64,000 nucleotides of DNA, taken from Solen grandis. Its lineage: Eukaryota > Mollusca > Bivalvia > Adapedonta > Solenidae. Location of the stretch: NCBI GenBank assembly GCA_021229015.1, contig CM037780.1:67525587-67589586 (forward strand). Direction: 5' to 3'. The number at the start of each line of letters is the position of its first letter. Position 1 is the stretch's first letter. The notes under the pieces were generated by a model that saw only the letters and a program-made list of their open reading frames with translations, was not told where the DNA came from and ran no database searches. Made by a program: the position numbers and the translations under genes. Shown here in pieces: positions 34,915-46,197 of this stretch.

Positions 34915-37560
34915 GATTATCTTGGTTTGATGCGTACAGTATATAATGACTATCCTGGTTTGTGGTGTACCGTATGAAATGATTATCCTGGTTGTGGTGT
35001 AGTGTATGTAATGATTATCCTGGTCTGTGGTGTAGTGTATGTAATGATTATCCTGGTCTGTGGTGTAGTGTATGTAATGATTATCCTGGTCTGTGGTGCA
35101 GTGTATGTGATGATTATCCTGGTTTGTGGAGAATTGTATGTAATGATTATCCTGGTCTGTGGTGAAGTGTATATAATGATAATCCTTGTTTGTGGTGTAG
35201 TGTATGTAATGATTATGCTGGTCTGTGGTGTAGTGTATGTAATGATTATCATGGTTTGTTGTGTAGTGTATGTAATGATTATCCTGGTCTGTGGTGTAGT
35301 GTATGTAATGATTATCCTGGTCTGTGGTGTATTGTATGTAATGATTATCCTGGTCTGTGGTGAGTGTATGTAATGATTATCATGGTTTGTTGTGTAGTGT
35401 ATGTAATGATTATCCTGGTCTGTGGTGTAGTGTATGTAATGATTATCCTGGTCTGTGGTGTAGTGTATGTAATGATTATCTTGGTCTGTGGTGCAGTGTA
35501 TGTAATGATTATCCTGGTCTGTGGTGTAGTGTATATAATAATTATCCTGGTCTGTGGTGAAGTGTATGTAATGATTATCCTGGTCTGTGGTGCAGTGTAT
35601 ATAATAATTATCCTGGTCTGTGGTGCAGTGTATGTAATGATTATCCTGGTCTGTGGTGTAGTGTATGTAATGATTATCCTGGTCTGTGGTGTAGTGTATG
35701 TAATGATTATCCTGGTCTGTGGTGTAGTGTATGTAATGATTATCCTGGTCTGTGGTGTAGTGTATGTAATGATTATCCTGGTCTGTGGTGTAGTGTATGT
35801 AATGATTATCCTGGTCTGTGGTGTAGTGTATGTAATGATTATCCTGGTCTGTGGTGTAGTGTATGTAATGATTATCCTGGTCTGTGGTGTAGTGTATGTA
35901 ATGATTATCCTGGTCTGTGGTGAGGGTGAGTGTATGTAATGATTATCCTGGTCTGTGGTGTAGTGTATGTAATGATTATCCTGGTCTGTGGTGTAGTGTA
36001 TGTAATGATTATCCTGGTCTGTGGTGTAGTGTATGTAATGATTATCCTGGTCTGTGGTGGTGTATGTAATGATTATCCTGGTCTGTGGTGAGTGTATGTA
36101 ATGATTATCCTGGTCTGTGGTGAGTGTATGTAATGATTATCCTGGTCTGTGGTGTAGTGTATGTAATGATTATCCTGGTCTGTGGTGCAGTGTATGTGAT
36201 GATTATCCTGGTTTGTGGAGAATTGTATGTAATGATTATCCTGGTCTGTGGTGAAGTGTATATAATGATAACCCTTGTTTGTGGTGTAGTGTATGTAATG
36301 ATTATGCTGGTCTGTGGTGTAGTGTATGTAATAATTAACCTGGTCTGTGGTGTAGTGTATGTAATGATTATCCTGGTCTGTGGTGAAGTGTATGTAAAGA
36401 TTATCCTGGTCTGTGGTGTAGTGTATATAATAATTATCCTGGTCTGTGGTGAAGTGTATGTAAAGATTATCCTGGTCTGTGGTGTAGTGTATATAATAAT
36501 TATCCTGGTCTGTGGTGCAGTGTATGTAATGATTATCATGATGTTGTGTAGTGTATGTAATGATTATCCTGGCTTGTGGTGTAGTGTATATAATAATTTT
36601 CCTTGGTCTGTGGTGCAGTGTATATAATAATTATCCTGGTCTGTGGTGCAGTGTATATAATAATTATCCTGGTCTGTGGTGAAGTGTATGTAATGATTAT
36701 CCTGGTCTGTGGTGTAGTGTATATAATAATTATCCTGGTCTGTGGTGAAGTGTATGTAATAATTATCCTGGTCTGTGGTGTAGTGTATATAATGATTATC
36801 CTGATCTGTGGTGCAGTGTATATAATGATTATCCTAGTTCGTGGTGAAGTGTATGTAATAATTATCCTGGTTCGTGGTGTAACGTATGTAATAATTAACC
36901 TGGTCTGTGGTGTAGTGTATGTAATAACTTTCCTAGTTTGTTGCGTGTGAAATGACTTTCCTGGTTCATGGTGAGTGATGTGTGACGACTTCCCTGGTTT
37001 GTGGTAAGCGATATGTAACGACCTTCCTGGTTCGTGGTGAAGATTATGTAACGACTTCCCTGGTTTGTGGTGAGCGATGTATAACGACTTCCCTGGTTTG
37101 TGGTGAGCGATGTATAACGACTTCCCTGGTTTGTGGTGAGCGATGTGTAACGACTTCCCTGGTTTGTGGTGAGCGATGTGTTACGACTTCGCTGGTTTGT
37201 GGTGAGCGATGTGTAACGACTTCGCTGGTTCGTGGTGAGCGATGTGGTGCGAAATGACTTCCCAGGTTTGTTGTTTCCCTGGTTTGTGGTGTGCGATGTG
37301 AAATGACTTCCCTGGTTTGTGGTGAGCGATGTGTAACGGTTTCCTGGTTTGTGGTGCTTTCCTAGTTTTTGGCTTGCGATATGTAATGTTATCACTTGTT
37401 TGTGGTGTACGTTATTAAATGTCTAACCTTTTTTGTATAATGACTTCCCTTGTTTATTTAAGATTTGTATCAACTTAGCTGGGTTTTAGTGTGTGAACTG
37501 TAATGACTACCCTAGTTTGTGGTGAAAAATATGTAATTACGTCCCTGTTTTGATGTTTAT
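34915..37560. repeat. Large minisatellite, 33-bp unit, about 80 copies in two sequence classes
   Basis: 34915-36950 is built from TGTAGTGTATGTAATGATTA then TCCTGGTCTGTGG. From about 36950 the unit changes to TGAGCGATGTGTAACGACTT then CCCTGGTTTGTGG, and it decays towards 37560. Frames open on both strands are expected because 33 is divisible by three. A segment is duplicated with an offset of exactly 1089 bp. Confidence 0.93.
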
Positions 37561-38934
37561 AAATATGCTAATTGTAGTTATTTGTTATAGTAAAAATATG
37601 GATTGACGTCCCTAAATTGTGACACTTAAGAAAGGAGTGATAAAAAGGAAACGCGCGCAAACAACGTTATGATCTGAACAAAAATGCAAGTACACAAACT
37701 AACACACTCCAAACTAACCTCATACAAGTGGAAGCTATGTAAAAACGCTGAATTCGTACTTTTTACCTTCAAAATGGCGATGTTCTATTACATCTCGTTA
37801 CAATGTCATGATATTGGCATAAATTGCGCCTTTAGTGTAGCTGTATACCTGCGGGATAACAGGGAGTCACGCATGCTAGAGTTACAATTTGTGTAAATAA
37901 TTTCCACGTAGCAGGATAGCTTGATAAACATTAATTGTGTTAGATTGTCATCATCGTCAAACATCTAATTTCCTTGAACAGCAAAATGACGTCAAATAAA
38001 GTCGCCGCAACCATTTGAAAACAGTAAAAGTACATTCGTAAACAGTATTCCTTTGAAAAACAACAACGGTGGTTTATCAAAGGTTACATATCCGAAATAT
38101 ACCCGTTCATAATGATGCCTACAACTAAACAATCTCGACTTAAACATATCGCCCCCCCCCTCCCTCTCTCTCTATCTCTTTCTCTCTCTGACACCCGGTA
38201 TAAGTGAGGGTAAATCACGGGATAGTACGCTAAATTGCATGGAATGATACTTTATCAGAAATAAGAATAAAGAAATAGGCAATTTTCAGAAAGTACGCAA
38301 CACTAGAAATTTAAGAAATTTACACAACACAAGCTCGCATATGTCTTAATGAACTACCATATTTGCCATAATAACATGATAAATCTTGAACCAGAGTTCT
38401 CTTTTTTCTAATGAAGATATAGACTTTTTTGAACAATTGGTAAACAATAGAAGTGATCTATACTTTATGAAACAAGCGCCAATAAGAAAAAATAATAATA
38501 ATAATAATAAAATTCTAGAAGTAGTTTATTTATCATCAAAGTATTCTTGTGGTGGTAAAATGGTTACAAAATGTTGATGTTTGTGGTAAGTTGATGCCTT
38601 GTTGCTATACAAATAGGACTGCCAGCTGGAGGGCAGACATAGTGTAAGTTATACTTTGGAAAAACAATAAAAGGATCGAAAAGGGTTTATGTGTTGGATT
38701 TAATTGTTTAAGTCATAGACAAATAAATGTTTCTGTCTGAATTATGCATGGGAAAATAACAGCCAGGGTCTGGGGCACAAATACATTTGTGACAGTATCG
38801 ATAGATGCAGACAAAAAGCAATTGATACGGGAAGAGATTGTTTTCGATCAATCTTCTGGTGAAAGAGTGAACATTCTTTTCATGATTCTTCTGTAAAAAA
38901 ATAAATACGGGTACAATTATACTCATTACGAGTA
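37561..38934. other. Intron sequence, short microsatellites
   Basis: There is a poly-C/CT-rich tract at about 38151-38188 and (AAT)n at about 38491-38511. Frames at 37684-37896 and 38386-38577 show no recognised motif. Confidence 0.4.
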
Positions 38935-39605
38935 CCGACACTGTCAACCACTGTCTGACCCTGTCAACCTAGTTATTACTAGTACTGACACTGTCAACCT
39001 AGTTCTTACGAATACTGACACTGTCAACCTAGTTCTTACGAGTACTAACACTGTCAACCACTGACCCTGTCAACCTAGTTATTACTAGTACTGACACTGC
39101 CAACCTATTTATTACGAGTACTTACTCTGTCAACAACCACTGACTCTGTCATCCTAGTATTACAAGTACTGACACTGTCAACCACTACCCTGTCAACCCA
39201 GTTTTAACGAGTACTGACACTGTCAACCTAGTTATTACGAGTACTTACACTGTCAACCTACTTCTTACGAGTACGGACATTGTCAACCACTGACTCTGTC
39301 ATCCTAGTTATTACGAGTTCTGACACTGTCAACCACTGTCAGACCCTGTCAAACTATTTTACGAGTACTGACACTGTTAACCTATTACTTACGAGTACTG
39401 ACACTTACGAGTACTGACACTTACGAGTACTGACAATTAGGAGTACTGACATTGTTGATCTTTTACTTACGAGTACAGACACTTACAAGTACTGACATTG
39501 TCAATAACATAAAACGTAGGAATACCGACACTGCTAATCCATTACTTTCGAGTTCTGACACTGTCAACCTATTAATTACGGTTACTGACACTGTCAACCT
39601 AGAAC
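38935..39605. repeat. Degenerate minisatellite, about 30-bp unit
   Basis: The unit is TACGAGTACTGACACTGTCA then ACCTAGTTAT. Many shortened and rearranged copies are present, including variants lacking the CCTAG part, so the array is old. Confidence 0.85.
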
Positions 39606-40360
39606 TTGATTTGAAATATTTAAATACATGTAGTGATGATGACGAAGAACTGCGTGTAGTCAAGCAGCTGTGTGAAACCAGACAACACAGTTAAGGAGAA
39701 ACTTAATGCCATAAAATGCACACTAATTCAGTATGGAATACATTAAAATCCGCTCGTTATCCCCCATCCTCTCTCGCTCTTTCTCTCTCTCTCATTTCAA
39801 GATATAATGTGATTTTTGTCCGAAGCCGAATCTCTATTCAGTCGTTATAGAGTATTTGCTGGTGTCATAGTCATGACGGTTCCTCGTCAAGAACTTGGAC
39901 AGAGTTCTGTAATTTTGCCCAAGAATTGTCGCGATCATAAAACGTATAGTCAAGGCCTGCACGAAAGCTATTTTAACTTAAAAGTTAGATTGACACATAA
40001 TCTAGGGAAATTCCTTAATTTATTATCGACATAAAAAAACTTGGATGTATTTATGGACTAGTTTTGCACAAAAACTGTACAGAAAGATAAATTAAAATTT
40101 CAATTCACAGCAAAAATTTAAGAAACAAATATTTCCAGAGAACTGTGTTATTACACACTGGTCCTGTCCATGCAGCTTATCCTACAAAAACAATAACAAT
40201 ATCTGTCATATGAAAAATAAATGATTGTGGGTTAGTAAAGCGACGTATCGTGGTTCTAGACGGTACCATGTGGGACAAAAGTTACCGAAGGCACCATAAA
40301 AACAACTGTATGAGCGTATTTTGGTTATTTTTAATGCATGACGCAAATACTGTTTAACAA
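39606..40360. other. Intron sequence following the 30-bp array
   Basis: Just after the array, 39620-39694 is open and protein-like (TCSDDDEELRVVKQLCETRQ, then HS and a stop) but I do not recognise it. A pyrimidine-rich tract lies at 39770-39792. Confidence 0.3.
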
Positions 40361-41515
40361 GATCAGCTGGGTAATGTTGTTGATTCAGGCGTGGTAGTGT
40401 TGTTGATGTGTTGGTCACAACAGGTTAAGGTATGGTAGTGTTGTTGATGTGTTGTTCATAACAAGTTAAGGTGATGTAGTGTTGTTAATGTGTTATTCAT
40501 AACAAGTTAAGGTATGGTAGTGTTGTTGATGTGTTGTTCATAACAAGTTAAGGTGATGTAGTGTTGTAAATGTGTTGTTCATAACAAGTTAAGGTGGGGT
40601 AGTGTATTTGATGTGTTGTTCATAACAAGTTCAGATGGGGTAGTGTTGTTGATGTGTTGTTCATAACAATTAAAGGTGGGGTAGTGTTGTTGATGTGTTG
40701 TTCATAACAAGTTAAGGTGGGGTAGTGTTGTTATTGTGTTGTTCATAACAAGTTAAGTGGGGTAGTGTTGTTGATTGTGTTGTTCATAACAAGTTAGGTT
40801 TGGTAGTGTTGTTGTGTGTTGTTCATAACAAGTTAAGATAGGGTAGTGTTGTTATTGTGTTGTTCTTAACAAGTTAAGGTAGGGAAGTGTTGTTGATGTA
40901 GTGTTCATAACAAGTTAAGGTGGGGTAGTGTTGTTGATGTGTTGTTCATAACAAGTTAAGGTGGGGTAGTGTTGTTGATGTGTTGTTCATAACAAGTTCA
41001 GATGGGGTAGTGTTGTTGATTGTGTTGTTCATAACAAGTTAAGGTGGGGAAGTGTTGTTGATGTATTGTTCATAACAAGTTAAGGTTTGGTAGTGTTGTT
41101 GTTGTGTTGTTCTTAACAAGTTAAGGTAGGGAAGTGTTGTTGATGTGTTGTTCATAACAATTAAGGTGGGGTAGTGTTGTTGATGTATTGTTCATAACAA
41201 GTTAAGGTTTGGTAGTGTTGTTGTTGTGTTGTTCATAACAAGTTAAGATAGGGTAGTGTTGTTATTGTGTTGTTCATAACAAGTTAAGGAAGGGTAGTGT
41301 TGTTATTGTGTTGTTCTTAACTTGTTGATATATTTTTCATAACAAGTTAAGGTGGGGTAGTTGTGTTGTTCATAACAAGTTCAGGTGGGGTAGTGTTGTT
41401 GATGTGTTGTTCATAACAAGTTAGGTGGGGTATTGTTGTTGATGTGTTGTTCATAACAAGTTCAGCTGGGGAGTGTTGTTGATGTATTGTTCTTAACAAG
41501 TTCAGCTTGGGTTCT
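40361..41515. repeat. Minisatellite, 41-bp unit, about 27 copies
   Basis: The unit is GGTGGGGTAGTGTTGTTGAT then GTGTTGTTCATAACAAGTTAA. Small indels and one inverted or rearranged join near 41320 (AACTTGTTGATATA) break the register. Confidence 0.92.
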
Positions 41516-42588
41516 TTCATTTATGGCAATCTTTTTTTTACTCAGACAATACTGCTTACAAGTAAACATGGTTTATGAAAATAGACGTAGTTTTGTCACC
41601 ATTACCATTGTATCCTTAGGTAACAGATATAAACACACATAAATGAAAACAAGTAGGAGTTATGGAGACATATCACAACAATCAGCCATTTGTCTCAAGT
41701 TTGAACAAATGCCTTAAAATGTTTCAGGACCGAGAACATAAAATGGAACTATTTATCTAGAAATGCGGTATCACCCCAGACCCAGTGACCTGCTCAGAAG
41801 CAGATGTCGTATATTTGTTGCCGATACGTAGAACAAATTTCAACATTTTAGACTGAGTAAAGATTTTAACATCGAGAAATGCAAGTATAGGCGCCTGGAC
41901 TCGACCTTGGGTAACGTACACTTTTGAACAATACATCCAAGATTATTTATTGTATCTTAAAAGAAAACGTTTCTTTAGTGTACGTTTTCATCTTTATTAT
42001 CAATTGCTTTTATTGAAAAATATGTTATCAGAATGAGCATCACCATTCCAAAAAATAAAAAAAGAAAGATGGGCGAAAGACAAGAAAAAACGAGCGAGGA
42101 TGTTGGATTTTTATTTTTTTATTTTCATATTTTCTGCATTAACTCAAGATATCAGCTAAATTAATATAATCCTAATCTTTAAGAATTAAGAAAATAAATA
42201 GTTGTGGGATGCCAAACAGATTAGAACGTTATTTCGTCATCATGGTGACTATATCTTAAAAAACTTCCATAACCGACCACGCAGCCCAAACGCTTCTTGC
42301 TTATTTTCTATATAACACATCAAATTAAAAAAAAATATGATCATTTTTTAACCAATATGCAAATATTATCTCTCAAATATAAGATCAGCATTGCAGCAAT
42401 GTACTATAGTCAAATCCTGTGTAAAATGGTTTACATGGAATTGTGTGACCTTCGAATGAGCGGTGTTTCTAAACAAAACGCTGTTTTTTCTTGCTATAAA
42501 TCTTAATTTCTACATATTTACTCCATGATATGTTTTCAAATTAGACACTAGTCAAATATTTTTGTTCGTTTGCTTTGTCAGATACATT
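41516..42588. other. Intron sequence without recognised features
   Basis: No exon or repeat could be supported. Confidence 0.4.
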
Positions 42589-43110
42589 AACAAGAGGGTC
42601 ATGATGGCCCTGGGATCGCTCATCTGAGAACCAGGCATTAGTGGGAGGAAAAGAAACAGCAAATATCTTATGATTTTGTGGAAAATTGGCCCTTTGCCAG
42701 CCATAAATCGAGTGAGTACTTTTGGACAAGAAAAGTTTTTAAATTTTTATTATATACAAATATGGATACTTTATACATATAAGGAAAACGGGCTCCGCCC
42801 CCTGGCGGCCATGTTTTCCAATGGATCAAAATAATTTGAACAAGTGTGGTAGAGAGTGACTCAGGCAAAGTCTGTGCCAAATAACTTTGAAATCTGGCCA
42901 GTAGTTTTGGAGGAGAAGAATTTCAAAGTTTTCATATGTTTTTTTTTCTTTCCGCTGCCATGGCAACCAGAGTTCTGCTTGAAATAATAATTTTTAAGCA
43001 ACTATGAAAGGGCATCACCCAAGGAACATTCCTGTGAGGTTTCTTTAAAATTGACCCAATGGTTTAGGAGGAGATGGCGTTTAAGTTATATATTGACGAC
43101 GGACACCGGA
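42589..43110. mobile_element. Dispersed repeat family B, copy 3, right end lost
   Basis: It starts AACAAGAGGGTCATGATGGC, then ATCGCTCATCTGAG. The inner landmarks CTGCCATGGCAACCAGAG and TTGACGACGGACACCGGACG are present, but the terminal GCTCAGGTGAGCT is missing. Confidence 0.75.
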
Positions 43111-43139
43111 CGACAGACATTCATTGGTCACACTCCCCT

Positions 43140-43310
43140 GTACTGTTCAGCATATAAGGGTTTTTCCATGACTGGTTGACCCAGTACCAGGATAATGTGT
43201 TTGGGTGTGGTATCATGATACTTGTGGCGTGATGGTGCAGTGAGGCAGCAAATACATATTTCTTATGCAGACATTGTCCCAAATGACCGCATTACTGTCG
43301 TAGGGAAATC
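43140..43310 (+). repeat. SINE family A, body and tail without tRNA head
   Basis: It carries CAGCATATAAGG, GGTGTGGTATCATGATAC and GTCCCAAATGAC, then GTCGTAGGGAAATCCAACCA, the reverse of the family body, and ends near AATGAAAACAAAC. Confidence 0.65.
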
Positions 43311-43743
43311 CAACCAATGAAAACAAACTACAAATTTGCACGGAATTAATCATCACAAATGTTCTTACACGATTAAGTGTTCTCACCAGTTAAACCTTAA
43401 TGCACTGGACAAAATTTTCTTAACTAAACACTTTCTACTGTAGCTGTTATAATACGCTCACTAAAACATAGTTAAATTAAATTTGGTATCAAATATATTT
43501 CCTAAAAGTCTATCTTTTTTGTCCTCGATTTTAGTGACCAATTCATATCCATTGTTCCGTACACTTATCCATCATGTAACCTATGGTGAATATAACATGT
43601 CAAAGAACTGAACGGGAAACTAGTGCTTTCACAAATATGACTGATCAATCAATCATACATCATCAAACTCATTTACCGAGATTGGATTAGTCTCAAGTTA
43701 TAATGTATTTCTCGAGTAACAAATGCAGTCATATTGTTTGTAG

Positions 43744-44037
43744 CTATTTATTTTCAATGAATTCCGTGACGTATTTATTTCTTATGGATATATCTATAAT
43801 TCTACACTTTTCCACAAAATCCTTTGGGAGTTCTTCTTGAATATAATCCGCATCGCTATTCGTTACATACAGTGCGCGTATGCCTTTAATGTGGAAAGTG
43901 GTCATAAATATGTGTTTGTACCAATTATATTTTCGTGAAGTAAAATGTGGTTCCTGTCTTTTTTTATGAAACCTGGGAATAAACAATAATGTCAGAATCG
44001 GGACTAGATTTCCGGTGTTCGTGTAGAAAACCATCAT
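43744..44037 (-). CDS. Candidate terminal exon or small ORF, unknown protein
   Basis: The open frame ends with a stop and has non-repetitive, protein-like composition. After a hydrophobic start (VPILTLLFIPRF) come HKKRQEPHFTSRKYNWYKHI, HIKGIRALYVTNSDADYI, then QEELPKDFVEKC and IRNKYVTEFIENK. A strong acceptor (TTGTTTATTCCCAG on the minus strand, near 43980) lies inside, so the coding part could be a last exon starting at FHKKRQ. Alternatively the hydrophobic stretch could be a signal peptide. I do not recognise the family. No poly-A signal was identified nearby. Confidence 0.3.
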   Translation of the reverse strand: MMVFYTNTGNLVPILTLLFIPRFHKKRQEPHFTSRKYNWYKHIFMTTFHIKGIRALYVTNSDADYIQEELPKDFVEKCRIIDISIRNKYVTEFIENK

Positions 44038-44334
44038 AGACGAAATATCGTACAGCTTCTCTAGTTCAGGTGTCTCTCTTCCCTAAATCTTATAAAAAAG
44101 GACTGTTATTGAATCGATAATATTTTAAAGAGACAAGCATTATTAACAAAACAGATGAATAAGGCCTTCCTTAGTTCGCTGTCTGTTAAAAACTGATTTA
44201 CTACGTAGTGCAAAACATTTTAGGGACTTTTGAGCAAATTTTCTATATTTCATTCAGTTTAAACTTTGTATTGTAAGTGATCAATAGGAAGCATCGCCCA
44301 GACATTCAGTTTAAACAAGTCTCATATACGAACA

Positions 44335-44660
44335 TTTAAATGGTATCGCCAATACATTCTGTATAAACTCCTTCTCGTAGTGATCACTTCGTGGTATCGC
44401 CAAGACATTCTGTATAAACAATTTCTCGTAGTGATCACTTCGTGGTATCGCCAAGACATTCTGTATAAACTCCTTCTCGTAGTGATCACTTCGTGGTATC
44501 GCCAAGACATTCTGTATAAACTCCTTCTCGTAGTGATCACTTCGTGGTATCGCCAAGACATTCTGTATAAACTCCTTCTCGTAGTGATCACTTCGTGGTA
44601 TCGCCAAGACATTCTGTGTAAAGTTTTTCATCGTTATTTATTACTTAGTGGTATCGCCTA
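44335..44660. repeat. Minisatellite, 51-bp unit, about six copies
   Basis: The unit is TGGTATCGCCAAGACATTCT, GTATAAACTCCTTCTCGTAG, TGATCACTTCG. The inner copies are almost identical, which points to recent expansion. A weaker relative precedes it at 44290-44340. Confidence 0.93.
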
Positions 44661-46190
44661 GACAGTTGTTAGCAGACTTGAATATTTGATATTCTAAGGG
44701 TTCTGAAAAATTATGAAATGTTTTAATTATTCGAATACATGGTTGCAGAGAAAAATATTCACTTTAAACACTATTAGGGTGACGTTCCAGATGAGTTGAT
44801 GGCCAGTTTATGACAATCTGGAAATCTAGAAGCTCCATTTTTATTTTGAATCATACCTGTTGTCCAAGACCACTGTGCGAGAAGACAAGAGATGTCATAG
44901 CTGCGGAATGTTGGCAATGATACTCCTATTCTGTCTACTTTAATACACTAGGGGAAATCTTTAATTTTCAGTGTTATTTAGAAAGGACACGAACATGTCT
45001 TCCGCTAATGGAACTTGTCTAAAAGTTTCACTGACTTTTGGTTGTATTTAATAACAAGATAATTCCGAGTCAGATTACGCAAGACATATGATTTACGTGA
45101 CCCATGCCTGGCATCATTCTATTATTTATAAGTCGAAATCGGGTCAGAAATGTTAACTTTCAAAATTTCCCTAGCGTTCATTCCTTATAAAAGGAACACA
45201 TACTCTTGGATAAATTTATTTATGTAATGTCAAGTAAATTCTAACGGAATTTTGGAAACATTGTAGATAGCTTTGCCATTATCAACTTCAGTTACGAACT
45301 ATTACTATGCACATGAATACCAGGAAAAATGTACTTACATATAGAACTATTTAGTTGGGAACTAGAAAAATATTAATAACATTCGCGAGTATATTATAAC
45401 TGAATTGTTTACGCGTTTATTTACAGCTGAATGGAATTTGAACAGTACACTGAGCGACATGAGACAAAAAATAACAAGTCAACAACAAAGTAATTTTACT
45501 TTCTATGTTGTCGAGCTAGATCAACAGGCATGTTGTCTTAACTGTCAGCGCTATAGCTAAACTGCAAATAAGAATATAGACAGTTGTAGACAATCTTAAA
45601 ATACCTCCCCGTTTTGCTATCAAAGTTTAGACTGGTTTCGCCTAATATTGATTTAGCCCTAGTTCAAGTGAATTCTATATGAGTTTTGCAAAACCAATAC
45701 TTCAATCTTCAGAAAAATATTTACTTTCTTGAAGAAAAAAAAAACTACAACTGTTTGCCTCACATAACATTGAAATTGTTTATACAGTTGAAACAGAAGA
45801 CTTTAAGATTGAACACCAAACGTTCCGAGGTAATTGATATGTGTATCCGTACAGATAATAGGAAGCAATTCTAGAAACTATAATTCCTTTTATCTAGTTT
45901 TTTAACTGATGAATGAATAAATGGGTTATCTGTTTCTTCCTACGAATGTATGACATCGCATGTGGAGAGAAAACGTTGAAATTATAGTCATGCATATTTC
46001 TTGTGTTTTCTTTTCGGCGTAGCTTTAAGTGATCAGAATCGCTTTGAAAATAATCGGAAACCTAACTGATTAGATAAACGATTAATAATCGGTTTCCAAA
46101 CATTAACTTATTTGCTTGATTTATACTTCACATATATCAAAATCCTCATTTATAATGTGTAGTTGAAGGAAACATCTCAAAAGTATTTTA
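44661..46190. other. Intron sequence without recognised features
   Basis: No exon or repeat could be supported. Confidence 0.4.
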
Positions 46191-46197
46191 TTTATGC

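Noticed and set aside
35002..37395. Long frames on both strands (VYVMIILVCG and TTPQTRIIIT repeats)
   Set aside because: They are a consequence of the 33-bp period; both strands are open equally.
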